A stretch of DNA of 64,000 bases from Dactylosporangium fulvum (lineage in GTDB: Bacteria; Actinomycetota; Actinomycetes; Mycobacteriales; Micromonosporaceae), in NCBI RefSeq assembly GCF_025137375.1, contig NZ_CP073720.1:2876501-2940500 (forward strand), written 5' to 3'. The notes beneath the pieces are model-generated. The model was not told the DNA's origin. It worked only from the letters and a program-made list of their open reading frames with translations, and ran no database searches. Shown here in pieces: positions 25,704-33,249 of the stretch; position 1 is the first letter of the stretch, and every line of letters begins with the position of its first letter. The position numbers were made by a program, and so were the translations under genes.

Positions 25704-26383
25704 GCTCCTTCGGCCGCGGGGTCGGTCCCCGTGGCGGTAGGCGGATTGGGTGCCCGCAGCGACGCCATCGCCTCACGTGCCTTCGCGGCGAACTCGGCGT
25801 CGAGCAGCGAGTGGGAGTAGAAGTCGGCCAGCGCGCCCGCCATCCGGAGGTACCCGTCGGCGGTGAAGACGTCGACGCCCAGCGCGCGGGACACGTGGTC
25901 GTGCATCGCGAGAATCCCGGACTGCATGCCGACGAGCACCGCGGCGTATGCCCGGTAGTCCTCGGTGATATCCGGCGCGTACTTGCTGATCCACTGCTCG
26001 GTCAGCGTCACCATGTCGTCGAACAACCCCGCGGCGGCGGGCGAGCCGTCGAGCAGGGCCCGGGTGACGTACTTGTACAGCAGCACGATCGTGGGATGGA
26101 CCGACGGCAGGAAGGCCGGGTTGGCCACCTTGCCCTCGAGGAGGAGCTCCTCCTTGATCCGCATGAGCCGGTCCAGCGCGTAGGCGTCGCACTCCTCGCG
26201 CAGCGCCTCCTTGGACCCGAAATGGTGCCGGAGCAGGCCCGGTGACACACCGGCCAGTTGGGTGATGTCGCGGACCGTCGTGCCGTCGATGCCGCGCTCG
26301 GCGAACAGGCGGATCGCGGCGTCCCTGATCCGTGCCCGAGCGGTCAGGTCCTCGAGTGTCGGATCGCCGACCGGGCGTTTCAT
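25700..26383 (-). CDS. TetR/AcrR family repressor of the ABC exporter operon
   Basis: The N-terminal helix-turn-helix is clear ([40 protein letters not shown]). The C-terminal ligand domain ends in an Ala/Pro-rich tail. ATG 26383 (MKRPVGDP) is preferred because GGAGGTG lies just upstream and because the frame extension to 26398 would overlap the operator-like palindromes. The gene is the first of a three-gene operon with both ABC genes, so it is expected to repress the exporter until a substrate-like ligand binds. An exact palindrome at 26437-26452 is the likely operator. Confidence 0.92.
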   Translation of the reverse strand: MKRPVGDPTLEDLTARARIRDAAIRLFAERGIDGTTVRDITQLAGVSPGLLRHHFGSKEALREECDAYALDRLMRIKEELLLEGKVANPAFLPSVHPTIVLLYKYVTRALLDGSPAAAGLFDDMVTLTEQWISKYAPDITEDYRAYAAVLVGMQSGILAMHDHVSRALGVDVFTADGYLRMAGALADFYSHSLLDAEFAAKAREAMASLRAPNPPTATGTDPAAEGA

Positions 26384-26436
26384 GATCCGCACCTCCATAT
26401 ATAGACGTATGGCGAGCTATTCGACCCAGTAGCTGA

Positions 26437-26452
26437 CTATACGCTCGTATAG
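26437..26452. promoter_or_regulatory. TetR operator palindrome
   Basis: CTATACG-CT-CGTATAG is an exact 7+7 palindrome, 54 bp upstream of the TetR start. A second, weaker dyad (CCATA-N8-TATGG, 26395-26412) lies between it and the gene. The AT-rich motifs stand out against the surrounding GC-rich DNA and probably overlap the promoter. Confidence 0.6.
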
Positions 26453-26505
26453 CGCCGTCGCAAGACGGCTGTGCGGGCGGGAACACCGGGACCGCCGCCG
26501 GGCGG

Positions 26506-26530
26506 GTTTGAGGCGGCCTTGCCGTGGTAG
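26506..26530 (+). promoter_or_regulatory. SigB/SigF-like promoter for the Csp-like gene
   Basis: GTTT (26506-26509), a 15-base spacer and TGGTAG (26525-26530) resemble the actinobacterial SigB/SigF consensus GTTT-N14-16-GGGTAT. The -10 lies 40 bases before the start codon at 26570. A SigB/F-type sigma factor is encoded at 33204. Confidence 0.4.
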
Positions 26531-26569
26531 ATCCGTGCGGTCGCCGTACCTGACATCGGGAGGATCGCC

Positions 26570-26977
26570 ATGTCGCAGACCCGGGAGCTGCTCGACACGC
26601 TCGCCGTGAGTTTTCGTCCGCAGGTGGGCAGCGAGCAGCTGGCGAGCGTGATCGATGCGATGGCGGCGTGTGAGGAGGCCGCGACCGCCTGTGCGGCCGC
26701 CATGGTCGCCGAGGACGACGTGCGGGCGCTGCAGGACGCGATCATCCGGGATCTGAACTGTGCGGACGTGGTGGCGGCAGCCCGTCGGGTGGTCAGCCGT
26801 GGCGGCGATGCCACGTTGCTGGGTTCGTTGCTGGAGACGTGTGTGATGGCGTGCGAGCACAGCGCCGAACTGTGCGGCAGGCACGCCCACCATCACGACC
26901 ACTGCCGGATCTGCTCGCAGGCGACGCTGCAGTGTGCGGAGGCGTGCCGGGCGGTCCTGCGCGGGCTGCACGGTTAG
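26570..26977 (+). CDS. four-helix-bundle copper-binding (Csp-like) protein
   Basis: This 135-residue cytoplasmic protein of the Csp/YhjQ-like (DUF326) family has cysteines spaced along predicted helices: ACEEAATACAA, LNCADVV, LETCVMACEHSAELCG, a His-rich turn GRHAHHHDHCRICSQ, then LQCAEACRAV. Family members fold as four-helix bundles lined with cysteines that store many Cu(I) ions. There is no signal peptide. A SigB/F-like promoter precedes it, and its 3' end faces the convergent histidine kinase gene 39 bp away. Confidence 0.88.
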   Translation: MSQTRELLDTLAVSFRPQVGSEQLASVIDAMAACEEAATACAAAMVAEDDVRALQDAIIRDLNCADVVAAARRVVSRGGDATLLGSLLETCVMACEHSAELCGRHAHHHDHCRICSQATLQCAEACRAVLRGLHG

Positions 26978-27016
26978 TGCGGTCCTGTCGCGCGTCGATG
27001 GTGGACCGGGTGGCGT

Positions 27017-28954
27017 TCACACCTCGTTGATCGGAATCTTGACCAGGACTGCTGTGCCGTGTCCGACGGGGCTCACGATCTCCATGTGGCCGCCGAGGGC
27101 CTCGACGCGGTCCTGCAGGCTGATCAGTCCCGACTCCTTGCTGAGGCTGGCTCCGCCGATACCGTCGTCCTGTATCGAGAGCCGGAAGACCGCGGCCTCC
27201 GCCTCGGCGTTGACGTGCACCATGGTGGCTCGGGCGTGCTTGGCGGCGTTGGCGAGCGCTTCGGACACGACGTAGTGCGCGGCCACCTCGGTATGTTCGG
27301 GCAGTTGCCGGTCGATGTTCAGGTGCAGTTCCACCGGGATCGCGCTACGGCGGGCGAGCCACTTGATCGAGGCGCCGAGCCCGCCCTTGGCCATGATCGC
27401 CGGGTGGATTCCCCGCGAGACCTCCTGCAGGCACTCGAACACGCCGTTCAGGCCCTGTGCGGTGTGCGACAGCTGCGCCTTGTACTTGTCCAGCTCGGGC
27501 GGCATGGATGCCTCGATCATGCTCAGTTCGAGCCCGAGCGAGACGACGCGTTGCAGCGCGCCGTCGTGCAGATCTCGTTCGAGTTGCCGCCGAGCGTTGT
27601 CGGTGGCGGTGACGATGCGGGCGCGCGAGGCGGCGAGCTGCGCTCGACTCTCGGCGTTGGCGATCGCGGTCGCGATGAGGTCGGTGAAGTCGGTCAGGCG
27701 CGCTTCGGTGGCGGTTGGTATCGGCTCCGCCGTGAACGACACCACGACGGCCACGCCCCAGAGGCAACCCTGAACCATGACGGGAACGCCCGCCGCCGAC
27801 CGGATACCCAACCCGCGCACCGCTGCCGCCGGGTCGGCGGCATGCTCGTAGTCGTCGATCCGGGTCGGGCGCCTGGTGCGGAAGACCCTCCCGACGACGC
27901 TGTCGCCTTCGAGCGAGACGGACATCGGGCCACTCGCCTCGCCGAGGCCCGCCAGGTGGATGGCCGTGCCGTCCGGCTCGTAGCGCATCAGCGCTGTGTG
28001 GAACGGACCGAGGGTCCGGCGGAGCTCTTCCGTCACCGCGTCGAACACGTCGGTCGGTGAGGCTCCATGCGCGACCAGTGTGGCCACGCGCCGCAACGCG
28101 ACTTGTTCCTCCATGAGCCTGGTGGACTCTTCGCGACTCGCCTTCAGCGAGTCGGTGATCGCCTCACGGTCACGTGCCGCGCACAACAGCGACTCCAGCT
28201 GCGGCGCCACCCGTTGCCGCAGGCGCTCCAGTGTGTGGTTCGGCAGATCGGCCGGAACCAGCAGGGTGCCCAGGCGCGAAGTGCCGTCGTGCAGTGGGAA
28301 CGCGGCCCGTCGCTCGTCTCCTGGCACCGCGTCGAACTCGATCGCCGCGGAGCGCAGTTCGAGCGCTTCTGCGAGCCGCTGTGCGGCCGGGCCGAGCTCC
28401 GAGCGCAGATCGTCGGTGCACAACATTCTTCTGGCCAGCTCGGCGGCGAGGTCGGCTTCCCGGCGGCGTTCGGACGCCTCGGCGGCGCCGGACCGGGCCA
28501 GGTCTGCCAGCTTGCTGGTCAGCAGCCCGGTCACGATGAAGAGCGCGACGACCAGCAGGTCCCGGTGCGCGGCGAATTCGAACACCCCGTAGGGCGGGAT
28601 GTGGAAAAAGCTGAAGGCGAAGGCGCTGGCCACCGCCGTCGCCACGCTGAGCCCGGCGCCCCACAGCGTCGAGACGAACAGGATGCCGCAAAGATAGACC
28701 ACGGCCCGGGCGCCCGTTGGAAAGTTCTCCCTGAGGGGAAACAGGACGAGGGTCTCCGCGGCGATGAACGCCACGGCGGCCACCAGTCCGAGCCAAAGCG
28801 GCGGCCTCGGCCTCAGCAGCAACGGAACCAGGTTTGCGCGCACCGGCGACCGTCTTTCACCGTGCGCCAACACGCGAAGCCTGTGCCGACCCATCACCGC
28901 CGGATGCGAACCGTGGATCGCCGGGCGTGCTGACGCGGCTTCCTGCAAGGGCAT
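27017..28954 (-). CDS. membrane GAF-domain sensor histidine kinase (NarL type)
   Basis: The 645-residue kinase carries a KdpD-like DUF4118 membrane domain with about four helices at residues 50-150 (LWLGLVAAVAFIAAETLVLF and so on) and a linker with a possible degenerate GAF region. A GAF domain follows at about 285-420 (VAHGASPTDVFDAVTEELRR). The kinase core is of the HisKA_3 type, with the phospho-accepting histidine in ERDLHDGALQRVV, then EALANAAKHA and DDGIGGASL of the ATPase domain. No response regulator is adjacent, so it is an orphan. It lies 37 bp downstream of a GAF-protein gene and may be co-transcribed with it. The 28954 ATG lacks a clear ribosome-binding site; ATG 28894 is an alternative. 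Confidence 0.88.
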   Translation of the reverse strand: MPLQEAASARPAIHGSHPAVMGRHRLRVLAHGERRSPVRANLVPLLLRPRPPLWLGLVAAVAFIAAETLVLFPLRENFPTGARAVVYLCGILFVSTLWGAGLSVATAVASAFAFSFFHIPPYGVFEFAAHRDLLVVALFIVTGLLTSKLADLARSGAAEASERRREADLAAELARRMLCTDDLRSELGPAAQRLAEALELRSAAIEFDAVPGDERRAAFPLHDGTSRLGTLLVPADLPNHTLERLRQRVAPQLESLLCAARDREAITDSLKASREESTRLMEEQVALRRVATLVAHGASPTDVFDAVTEELRRTLGPFHTALMRYEPDGTAIHLAGLGEASGPMSVSLEGDSVVGRVFRTRRPTRIDDYEHAADPAAAVRGLGIRSAAGVPVMVQGCLWGVAVVVSFTAEPIPTATEARLTDFTDLIATAIANAESRAQLAASRARIVTATDNARRQLERDLHDGALQRVVSLGLELSMIEASMPPELDKYKAQLSHTAQGLNGVFECLQEVSRGIHPAIMAKGGLGASIKWLARRSAIPVELHLNIDRQLPEHTEVAAHYVVSEALANAAKHARATMVHVNAEAEAAVFRLSIQDDGIGGASLSKESGLISLQDRVEALGGHMEIVSPVGHGTAVLVKIPINEV

Positions 28955-28991
28955 TCTACCGCTAAAGCGATGAAATCAGGCTAATTCACCC

Positions 28992-29519
28992 CTACGGCGG
29001 TGTGCCCGCGGTCCCCGAGCTCACCGCCCGCCGGGCGCTGTCCGCTGACGTCATGAGACGTGCCAGCGCTGCGCCGGCCGCCTCGGCAAGTGACTGGAGT
29101 CGGGTCAGTTCCTCGTCGGTGGCGCGGTGCGGCTGGATCCAATAGGCGCCGATCGCCCCGAGCGGGTCCTCGACGCGCATCGGGACGATGACGAGACTCT
29201 TCACGAACGTCGGCCGGTACGCCTCCTGCGGGACCCGCTCGTCGACCTGGATGTCCGGCACGACGGCCGGTCGGCGATTGAGCATCGACCAGCCGCTGAT
29301 GCACTGCTCCACAGGAAATCGCTGCCCCTTCCACAGGGGGCTCACCGCGTCCTCGTCGGCGTAGAAGCAGTACCCGTTGCGCAGCAGGACCACGGTGGAC
29401 CCGTGGGCGTTCGCCACGCGCCTGGCGGTGCTGCGGATGATCTGCTGGAACTGCTCCAGGCCCTGGACCAGGGCCAGGTCGCTCACTGCCGCGTGCAGCA
29501 GCTCGATCTCGCCCGTCAT
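28992..29519 (-). CDS. GAF domain-containing protein
   Basis: The 175-residue protein is almost entirely a GAF domain (FQQIIRSTARRVANAHGSTV, LLRNGYCFYADEDA, PVEQCISGWSMLNRRPAVVP, SLVIVPMRVEDPLGAIGAYW). GAF domains bind small molecules or cofactors. A single cysteine sits in EQCISGW. The ATG at 29519 with AGGAAGGA upstream is the obvious start, although the frame is open much further. It precedes the histidine kinase gene by 37 bp and may supply sensory input to it. Confidence 0.82.
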   Translation of the reverse strand: MTGEIELLHAAVSDLALVQGLEQFQQIIRSTARRVANAHGSTVVLLRNGYCFYADEDAVSPLWKGQRFPVEQCISGWSMLNRRPAVVPDIQVDERVPQEAYRPTFVKSLVIVPMRVEDPLGAIGAYWIQPHRATDEELTRLQSLAEAAGAALARLMTSADSARRAVSSGTAGTPP

Positions 29520-29704
29520 CGAGCGTCCTTCCTGTCGCGATGTCGCACGTCCGGGAAGGACGACCTTGCGACACGACATCGGCCTTCGAGTCCCATTGAT
29601 ACGGCCAGGTTGTCTCGCCCTTCGCAAGGCGTTCTCATCCTTTCCGGATGATCGCCGCCGGATCCCCGCGCCCGGTGCGGCACTGCCTAGTGCGGACGTG
29701 GTGT

Positions 29705-29908
29705 TCACCACCACGTGGGCAGTCGGTGCTCCTGCGACTGCCTCCCCCTCTGGCCGGGGTGGGCGATGTGCCCGGCGAGGCTGCACGCCGCGTCCACGAT
29801 CGCCCTGATCGGTGTGCCGATCCAGTCGAATTCGGACACGGCGAGGTGTTCGACCTGTTCGTGCACCCGTTGCCGGTTGCGTGGGACGGGTGTCGGCTGT
29901 GTGGTCAT
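29705..29908 (-). CDS. small hypothetical protein (67 aa)
   Basis: A strong ribosome-binding site (GGAGGAC, six bases before ATG 29908) marks the start inside a longer open frame. The product is basic and soluble, with a core FDWIGTPIRAIVDAACSLAG preceded by EQVEHLAVSE. I do not recognise the family. It is the first gene leftward of the MarR-type operator at 30014-30026 and may belong to that regulon. Confidence 0.5.
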   Translation of the reverse strand: MTTQPTPVPRNRQRVHEQVEHLAVSEFDWIGTPIRAIVDAACSLAGHIAHPGQRGRQSQEHRLPTWW

Positions 29909-30013
29909 GAGGTCCTCCGGCCGACTGCGCGGCTGACCGGTGTCGTTCCGGCGTTTCAGGAGCGCGCATCGGAAACGCGTGCCGTGCGGTGCGCCCCGGG
30001 CCGGCACAAATGC

Positions 30014-30042
30014 TTGCGTAGCGCAATTATTGCTCATTGCGT
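30014..30042. promoter_or_regulatory. MarR-type operator, site 1 (TTGCG-TAG-CGCAA)
   Basis: TTGCGTAGCGCAA (30014-30026) is a perfect 5+3+5 palindrome. A weaker copy, TTGCT-CAT-TGCGT, starts exactly 16 bp later at 30030. The site lies between the divergent genes starting at 29908 (minus) and 30161 (plus, MarR). It is one of four related sites within 3.3 kb. Confidence 0.55.
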
Positions 30043-30144
30043 GGCGTTGCGACCACGGCTGAGGCGTGGTGATGCCACGGATGGCACCGATGGGCGATCG
30101 GGTGGTGGCATCGGGCAGCAGCATCGGACAGACACGCTGGGATG

Positions 30145-30168
30145 ATGCAATCATGGCAGTATGCAATC
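30145..30168. promoter_or_regulatory. MarR-type operator, site 2 (over the marR start)
   Basis: ATGCAATC is repeated at 30145-30152 and 30161-30168, a 16-bp period. Read on the minus strand the repeats give TTGCA-TAC-TGCCA (30154-30166) and TTGCA-TCA-TCCCA, degenerate versions of TTGCA-TAG-TGCAA. The second copy covers the MarR start codon, so binding would block its own expression. Confidence 0.5.
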
Positions 30169-30694
30169 TTATCGCCCTCAGAGCGCCGAGATCGCCGTGC
30201 AGGCGCTGATGCTGGCCAGCCGTGCTTTCGTCGGCCTCACGGCCCGTTCGCTGGCCGCCGTGGAGGGTGAGGTCACGCTGCCGCAGTTCCGTGCCCTCGT
30301 CGTGCTGGCCGTGCGCGGGCCGCAGCGCAGCATCGACATCGCCGACGAGCTCCAGGTCAACCCGTCGACCGGCACCCGCATGCTGGACCGGCTGATCCGC
30401 AAGGGGCTGGTCCGCCGGGTGCGGTCGACGGCCGACCGGCGGGTCGTGCGGGTGCGGCTGACCCGGGCCGGTCACGACGTCGTGGAGCAGGTGATGGCCC
30501 GCCGTCGTGCCGACCTGGAGCGGCTGGTCGCCGAGACGGCCCACCTGTGGCAGCCGCCGGTGACGGAGGCGTTGACGGCGTTCGCCGAGGCGGCCGGCGA
30601 GGTCGGCGAGCAGGACTGGTGGCTCGGCTGGGCCGCGTACAGCGCCGACGTCGACGCGGCCGACCAGACGGAGGGCGAGCCGGCCACCGCCTGA
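30161..30694 (+). CDS. MarR family transcriptional regulator
   Basis: This 177-residue winged-helix regulator shows VTLPQFRALVVLAVRGPQ, SIDIADELQVNPSTGTRM as the recognition region, LDRLIRKGLVRRVRSTADRR for the wing, and flanking dimer helices. The ATG at 30161 has no Shine-Dalgarno sequence and lies in a repeated operator-like motif, so the mRNA may be leaderless. Related palindromes lie upstream of it, of the small operon at 30805 and of the sigma-factor gene, which suggests a local regulon. No cysteine or other redox residue stands out, so the signal is unknown. Confidence 0.9.
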   Translation: MQSYRPQSAEIAVQALMLASRAFVGLTARSLAAVEGEVTLPQFRALVVLAVRGPQRSIDIADELQVNPSTGTRMLDRLIRKGLVRRVRSTADRRVVRVRLTRAGHDVVEQVMARRRADLERLVAETAHLWQPPVTEALTAFAEAAGEVGEQDWWLGWAAYSADVDAADQTEGEPATA

Positions 30695-30732
30695 TCCCGC
30701 CGCATCGGTGACCCGTAGGGCAGGCGCCAATA

Positions 30733-30747
30733 TTTGCATAGTGCAAA
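30733..30747. promoter_or_regulatory. MarR-type operator, site 3 (TTTGCA-TAG-TGCAAA)
   Basis: This is a perfect 15-base palindrome with a 3-base centre, 58 bp upstream of the small gene at 30805. It is followed after 3 bases by GGTT-N14-GGGGAA (30751-30774), a weak SigB-like promoter. It shares the exact core TTGCATAGTGCAA with the site at 33260. Confidence 0.6.
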
Positions 30748-30804
30748 GGTGGTTATGCGCCCAGTTTCGGGGAACCAACATATTGAGCGGATGAGGAGGT
30801 CGGC

Positions 30805-30897
30805 ATGGACCGCAAGGGCAAGCACCACATGACCCGCGTCCGCGGTCACCGGCCGGGCAACGCCGCGGACGGCCCCGGTGGAGGGAGCGGGCGGTGA
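30805..30897 (+). CDS. 30-aa small protein, translationally coupled
   Basis: The frame starts at an ATG with a perfect AGGAGGT 5-11 bases upstream and encodes a very basic peptide (MDRKGKHHMTRVRGHRPGN and on to GGGSGR). Its TGA overlaps the GTG start of the next gene (GTGA, 30894-30897). The strong ribosome-binding site and overlap support real translation, either as a functional small protein or to drive entry into the next gene. Confidence 0.5.
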   Translation: MDRKGKHHMTRVRGHRPGNAADGPGGGSGR

Positions 30898-31265
30898 TCG
30901 CCGTGGTGCGCGACCGCCGTGGCGGTGCCGTGCCCTGGCGGCTGGTCCGCGGGACGGACGCGGGCGGCGACGTGCTGGCCGAGGTCGCCACGGTGACCCG
31001 GCGGTCCACCACCGGCGTGATCGAGGAAGACCGCGAGGGCTGGCGGCGGGCCGTCGAACGGCTCCGCGACGGTGCCGGGACGCTGACCGTCGTCGCGACC
31101 GGCGACGGTCACTTCCGGTGGAGGCTCACCGACACCCACATGGCGCTCATCGCCGCGTCGCCGGCGGTGTACCGCGACCCGGGCAGCTGTCGCAGGGCCT
31201 TCGCCACCGCCCGCCGCGCCGCGCGTGCCGTCGTGGGCGACGCAGACCGCGGCGCCGGATCCTGA
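30894..31265 (+). CDS. DUF1508/YegP-like small protein
   Basis: The 123-residue protein has a C-terminal half (GHFRWRLTDTHMALIAASPA, then YRDPGSCRRAFATARRAA) that matches the pattern of the YegP/DUF1508 fold, usually a beta-beta-beta-alpha unit of unknown function. The N-terminal half (MIAVVRDRRGGAVPWRLV) is less clear. The GTG start overlaps the stop of the upstream 30-aa frame. It lies downstream of the third MarR-type operator and is likely part of its regulon. Confidence 0.65.
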   Translation: MIAVVRDRRGGAVPWRLVRGTDAGGDVLAEVATVTRRSTTGVIEEDREGWRRAVERLRDGAGTLTVVATGDGHFRWRLTDTHMALIAASPAVYRDPGSCRRAFATARRAARAVVGDADRGAGS

Positions 31266-31309
31266 ACCCGCACGGGAACGTCCGCGCCGGACCGATCAGT
31301 GGAGGACCC

Positions 31310-31426
31310 ATGCGTGCGCTGACCGTCCGTCCGCCGCCCAGAGGACGCAGGCTGCCGTCATGGCGCCGCTTTGCGGTCAACGACGTGGTCGGCCGACGTG
31401 CGGCCGACGAGGCTCGCTGTTGCTGA
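31310..31426 (+). CDS. 38-aa small open frame, possible gene relic
   Basis: An ATG with GGAGGA upstream opens a 38-codon frame ending at 31426. The first residues, MRALTVRP, resemble the start of zinc-dependent alcohol/glucose dehydrogenases, after which the sequence turns Arg-rich (PPPRGRRLPSWRRF) and stops. It could be a small basic protein or the truncated start of a lost dehydrogenase gene. Confidence 0.35.
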   Translation: MRALTVRPPPRGRRLPSWRRFAVNDVVGRRAADEARCC

Positions 31427-31543
31427 GCCACCTGGTGCTTGGGTGTCGACCCGGCCGATGTGCGAGCCCACGAACATTCCGGCGGTCGGAGGGGTAGCTG
31501 AGAACTGCATAGGACGACGCAGATGCGGTTCAGGAGGTGCGTC

Positions 31544-32005
31544 ATGTCCGACGTGTCCGAGTACAGAGAGATATCCGAGCACCCAGATGTCGCCGAGATG
31601 CGTCAGCGGTACGAGCGGATCACCGCCAGCAGCCAGGCGACCGTCATCGACGGTCTCGTGCTGCTGGCCGGCGCGTGGCTGGCCATCTCCCCGTGGGTCG
31701 TGCATTTCAACACGTCAGCGCCGAGTGTCACGATCAATAACTTGATACTGGGGGTCCTGGTGGCTGTGATCGCGCTCGGCCTCACCTGGACGCCGGCGCG
31801 GATGTACCGGCTGAGCTGGGCGATGGTGGCGGTTGGTATCTGGGTCATCATCGTGCCCTTCGTGACCGGGCAGGTGAGTGCCGGCGTCGTCTGGACCAAC
31901 GCGATCACCGGCGGTGTGACTGTCCTGCTCGGCCTCGCCGCCGTGGGGACGCTGTTGTCGACGACTATGGGGAGTGACCGATCGGCATTGGCGCGTCAGC
32001 GGTGA
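31544..32005 (+). CDS. SPW-repeat membrane protein
   Basis: The 153-residue protein has a charged N-terminus (SDVSEYREISEHPDVAEMRQ) and four membrane helices with the hallmark ISPWVVHF of the SPW repeat; the second half has a less exact copy (MVAVGIWVIIVPFV). SPW proteins are integral membrane proteins of unknown function in actinobacteria and proteobacteria. ATG 31544 with GGAGGTG upstream is preferred over the longer frame at 31523. GGGTAG at 31492-31497 could be a SigB-like -10. The gene ends 10 bp inside the tail of the convergent sigma-factor gene. Confidence 0.85.
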   Translation: MSDVSEYREISEHPDVAEMRQRYERITASSQATVIDGLVLLAGAWLAISPWVVHFNTSAPSVTINNLILGVLVAVIALGLTWTPARMYRLSWAMVAVGIWVIIVPFVTGQVSAGVVWTNAITGGVTVLLGLAAVGTLLSTTMGSDRSALARQR

Positions 32006-33204
32006 GCATGGTGGACGTCGTGGCGCCGCCCGCTGCGGGTGGGCGCCACCGACGTGCGGCACCGACCCCGACACCGACCCCGACACCGGTCACGGCGTGT
32101 GCTGCCCCCACGGCGGTGCTCACGAACCGTCGGGATCACAGCGTCAGGGCCGAGCGGTGGGCCTCGAGCCGAGGGTCGCGCTCGGTGCCGCCGGGCGCGG
32201 GCTCGAGCCGGCGCTGCCGGGCAGCCGTTCCGTCCCGGCGGCGCAGCGCGCCATGGCATACCGGCCGGCCGGGCGGGAGGTGGGTGCGGAGCCGGCGCGG
32301 GTGTTCGACGGTGTCCCTCGTGCCACTGGCGCGGCCGCGTGGCGGGGCTCCGGGCCGGCCGGCCGTCGGTAGCGGTGCGGCGGTGTTCGGTGGGTTGCGG
32401 TGCGGCGCCGTCCAGCGCGGCGCGCAGCCGGTCGAGCGCGGTGCGGAGCAGCCGGATCACCTGTGCGGGCGAGCAGCCGACCTGTTCGCCGATCTCCTCG
32501 TACGTGCGGTTGCCGTAGAAACGCAGGATGACGACCTGGAGTTCCCGCTGAGGCAGACGGCGCAGCTGCGCGTGGAGGGCTTCACGATCGTCGATCGCGC
32601 CGGTCTCGTCGGTGTTGTCGGCCAAGGTGTCGGCGATCGTGGAGCCGTCGTCGGACAGGTCGGCGGGTCCGTCGAGGGACAGCATGTGCTGTTCGTGCAA
32701 CACCCGCAGCGTGCTCGTCACGTCGGATTCCCTGCACCGCATTGCGGTGGCCGTCTCGGCGACGGTGGGATCGCGGCCCAGGTGTTGTGTCAGCCGGTCG
32801 CGGACGTCGGTCATCCTGGCGAGGAGCTCGCCGTGGCGCCGGGATGTGTGCAGTGACCAGCGGTTGTCCCGGATGTAGCGCTTCAGCGCTCCCGCGAGGG
32901 TGGGGGTGGCGTACGCGGAGAACGGCACGCCGCGTCCGGGGTCGAACCGTTCGGCGGCCTCGACGAGCGTGAGCGCCGCGACCTGGCGGATGTCCTGGGC
33001 GCGTGGATCGCGGCGGTACCGTGCGGCGACCTTCTCGGCGAGCTGTAGATGCCGCACGACAAGGCGGTTGCGCAGGGCGACCCGCTGTGTGGTGTCCGCG
33101 AGCCGCATCGCGGTGAACGCGGCACCGCATCCGGGATCGCCGCATCCGCACCCGGGACCGGCCGTGACCGTGCCCGTTTGCCGTTCGCGGAACCATGGGT
33201 TCAC
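31996..33204 (-). CDS. SigB/SigF-type sigma factor with unusual N- and C-terminal extensions
   Basis: The core (about residues 35-265) has sigma region 2 (LVVRHLQLAEKVAARYRRDP, then AALTLVEAAERFDPGRGVPF), region 3 (RHGELLARMTDVRDRLTQHLGR) and region 4 (LPQRELQVVILRFYGNRTYE, then VGCSPAQVIRLLRTALDRLR), the SigB/F/G stress family. It is preceded by a Cys-rich segment (GPGCGCGDPGCGAAF) and followed by about 140 Arg/Pro-rich residues, including a tandem GRCRGRC repeat encoded by a 12-bp DNA repeat (32061-32084). The tail may be translated or may reflect loss of the normal stop near 32400. The start is a GTG at 33204. No anti-sigma factor gene is adjacent. Confidence 0.8.
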   Translation of the reverse strand: MNPWFRERQTGTVTAGPGCGCGDPGCGAAFTAMRLADTTQRVALRNRLVVRHLQLAEKVAARYRRDPRAQDIRQVAALTLVEAAERFDPGRGVPFSAYATPTLAGALKRYIRDNRWSLHTSRRHGELLARMTDVRDRLTQHLGRDPTVAETATAMRCRESDVTSTLRVLHEQHMLSLDGPADLSDDGSTIADTLADNTDETGAIDDREALHAQLRRLPQRELQVVILRFYGNRTYEEIGEQVGCSPAQVIRLLRTALDRLRAALDGAAPQPTEHRRTATDGRPARSPATRPRQWHEGHRRTPAPAPHPPPARPAGMPWRAAPPGRNGCPAAPARARARRHRARPSARGPPLGPDAVIPTVREHRRGGSTRRDRCRGRCRGRCRTSVAPTRSGRRHDVHHAHR

Positions 33205-33249
33205 GATGCCGTGATCCCTTCCTCGGGCCAGGCGACGAACACACCCACC

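Noticed and set aside
31505-31512. A half-site CTGCATAG upstream of the SPW gene, as a fifth MarR operator
   Set aside because: Only one half matches and the other half (GACGA) does not, so it is not above chance.
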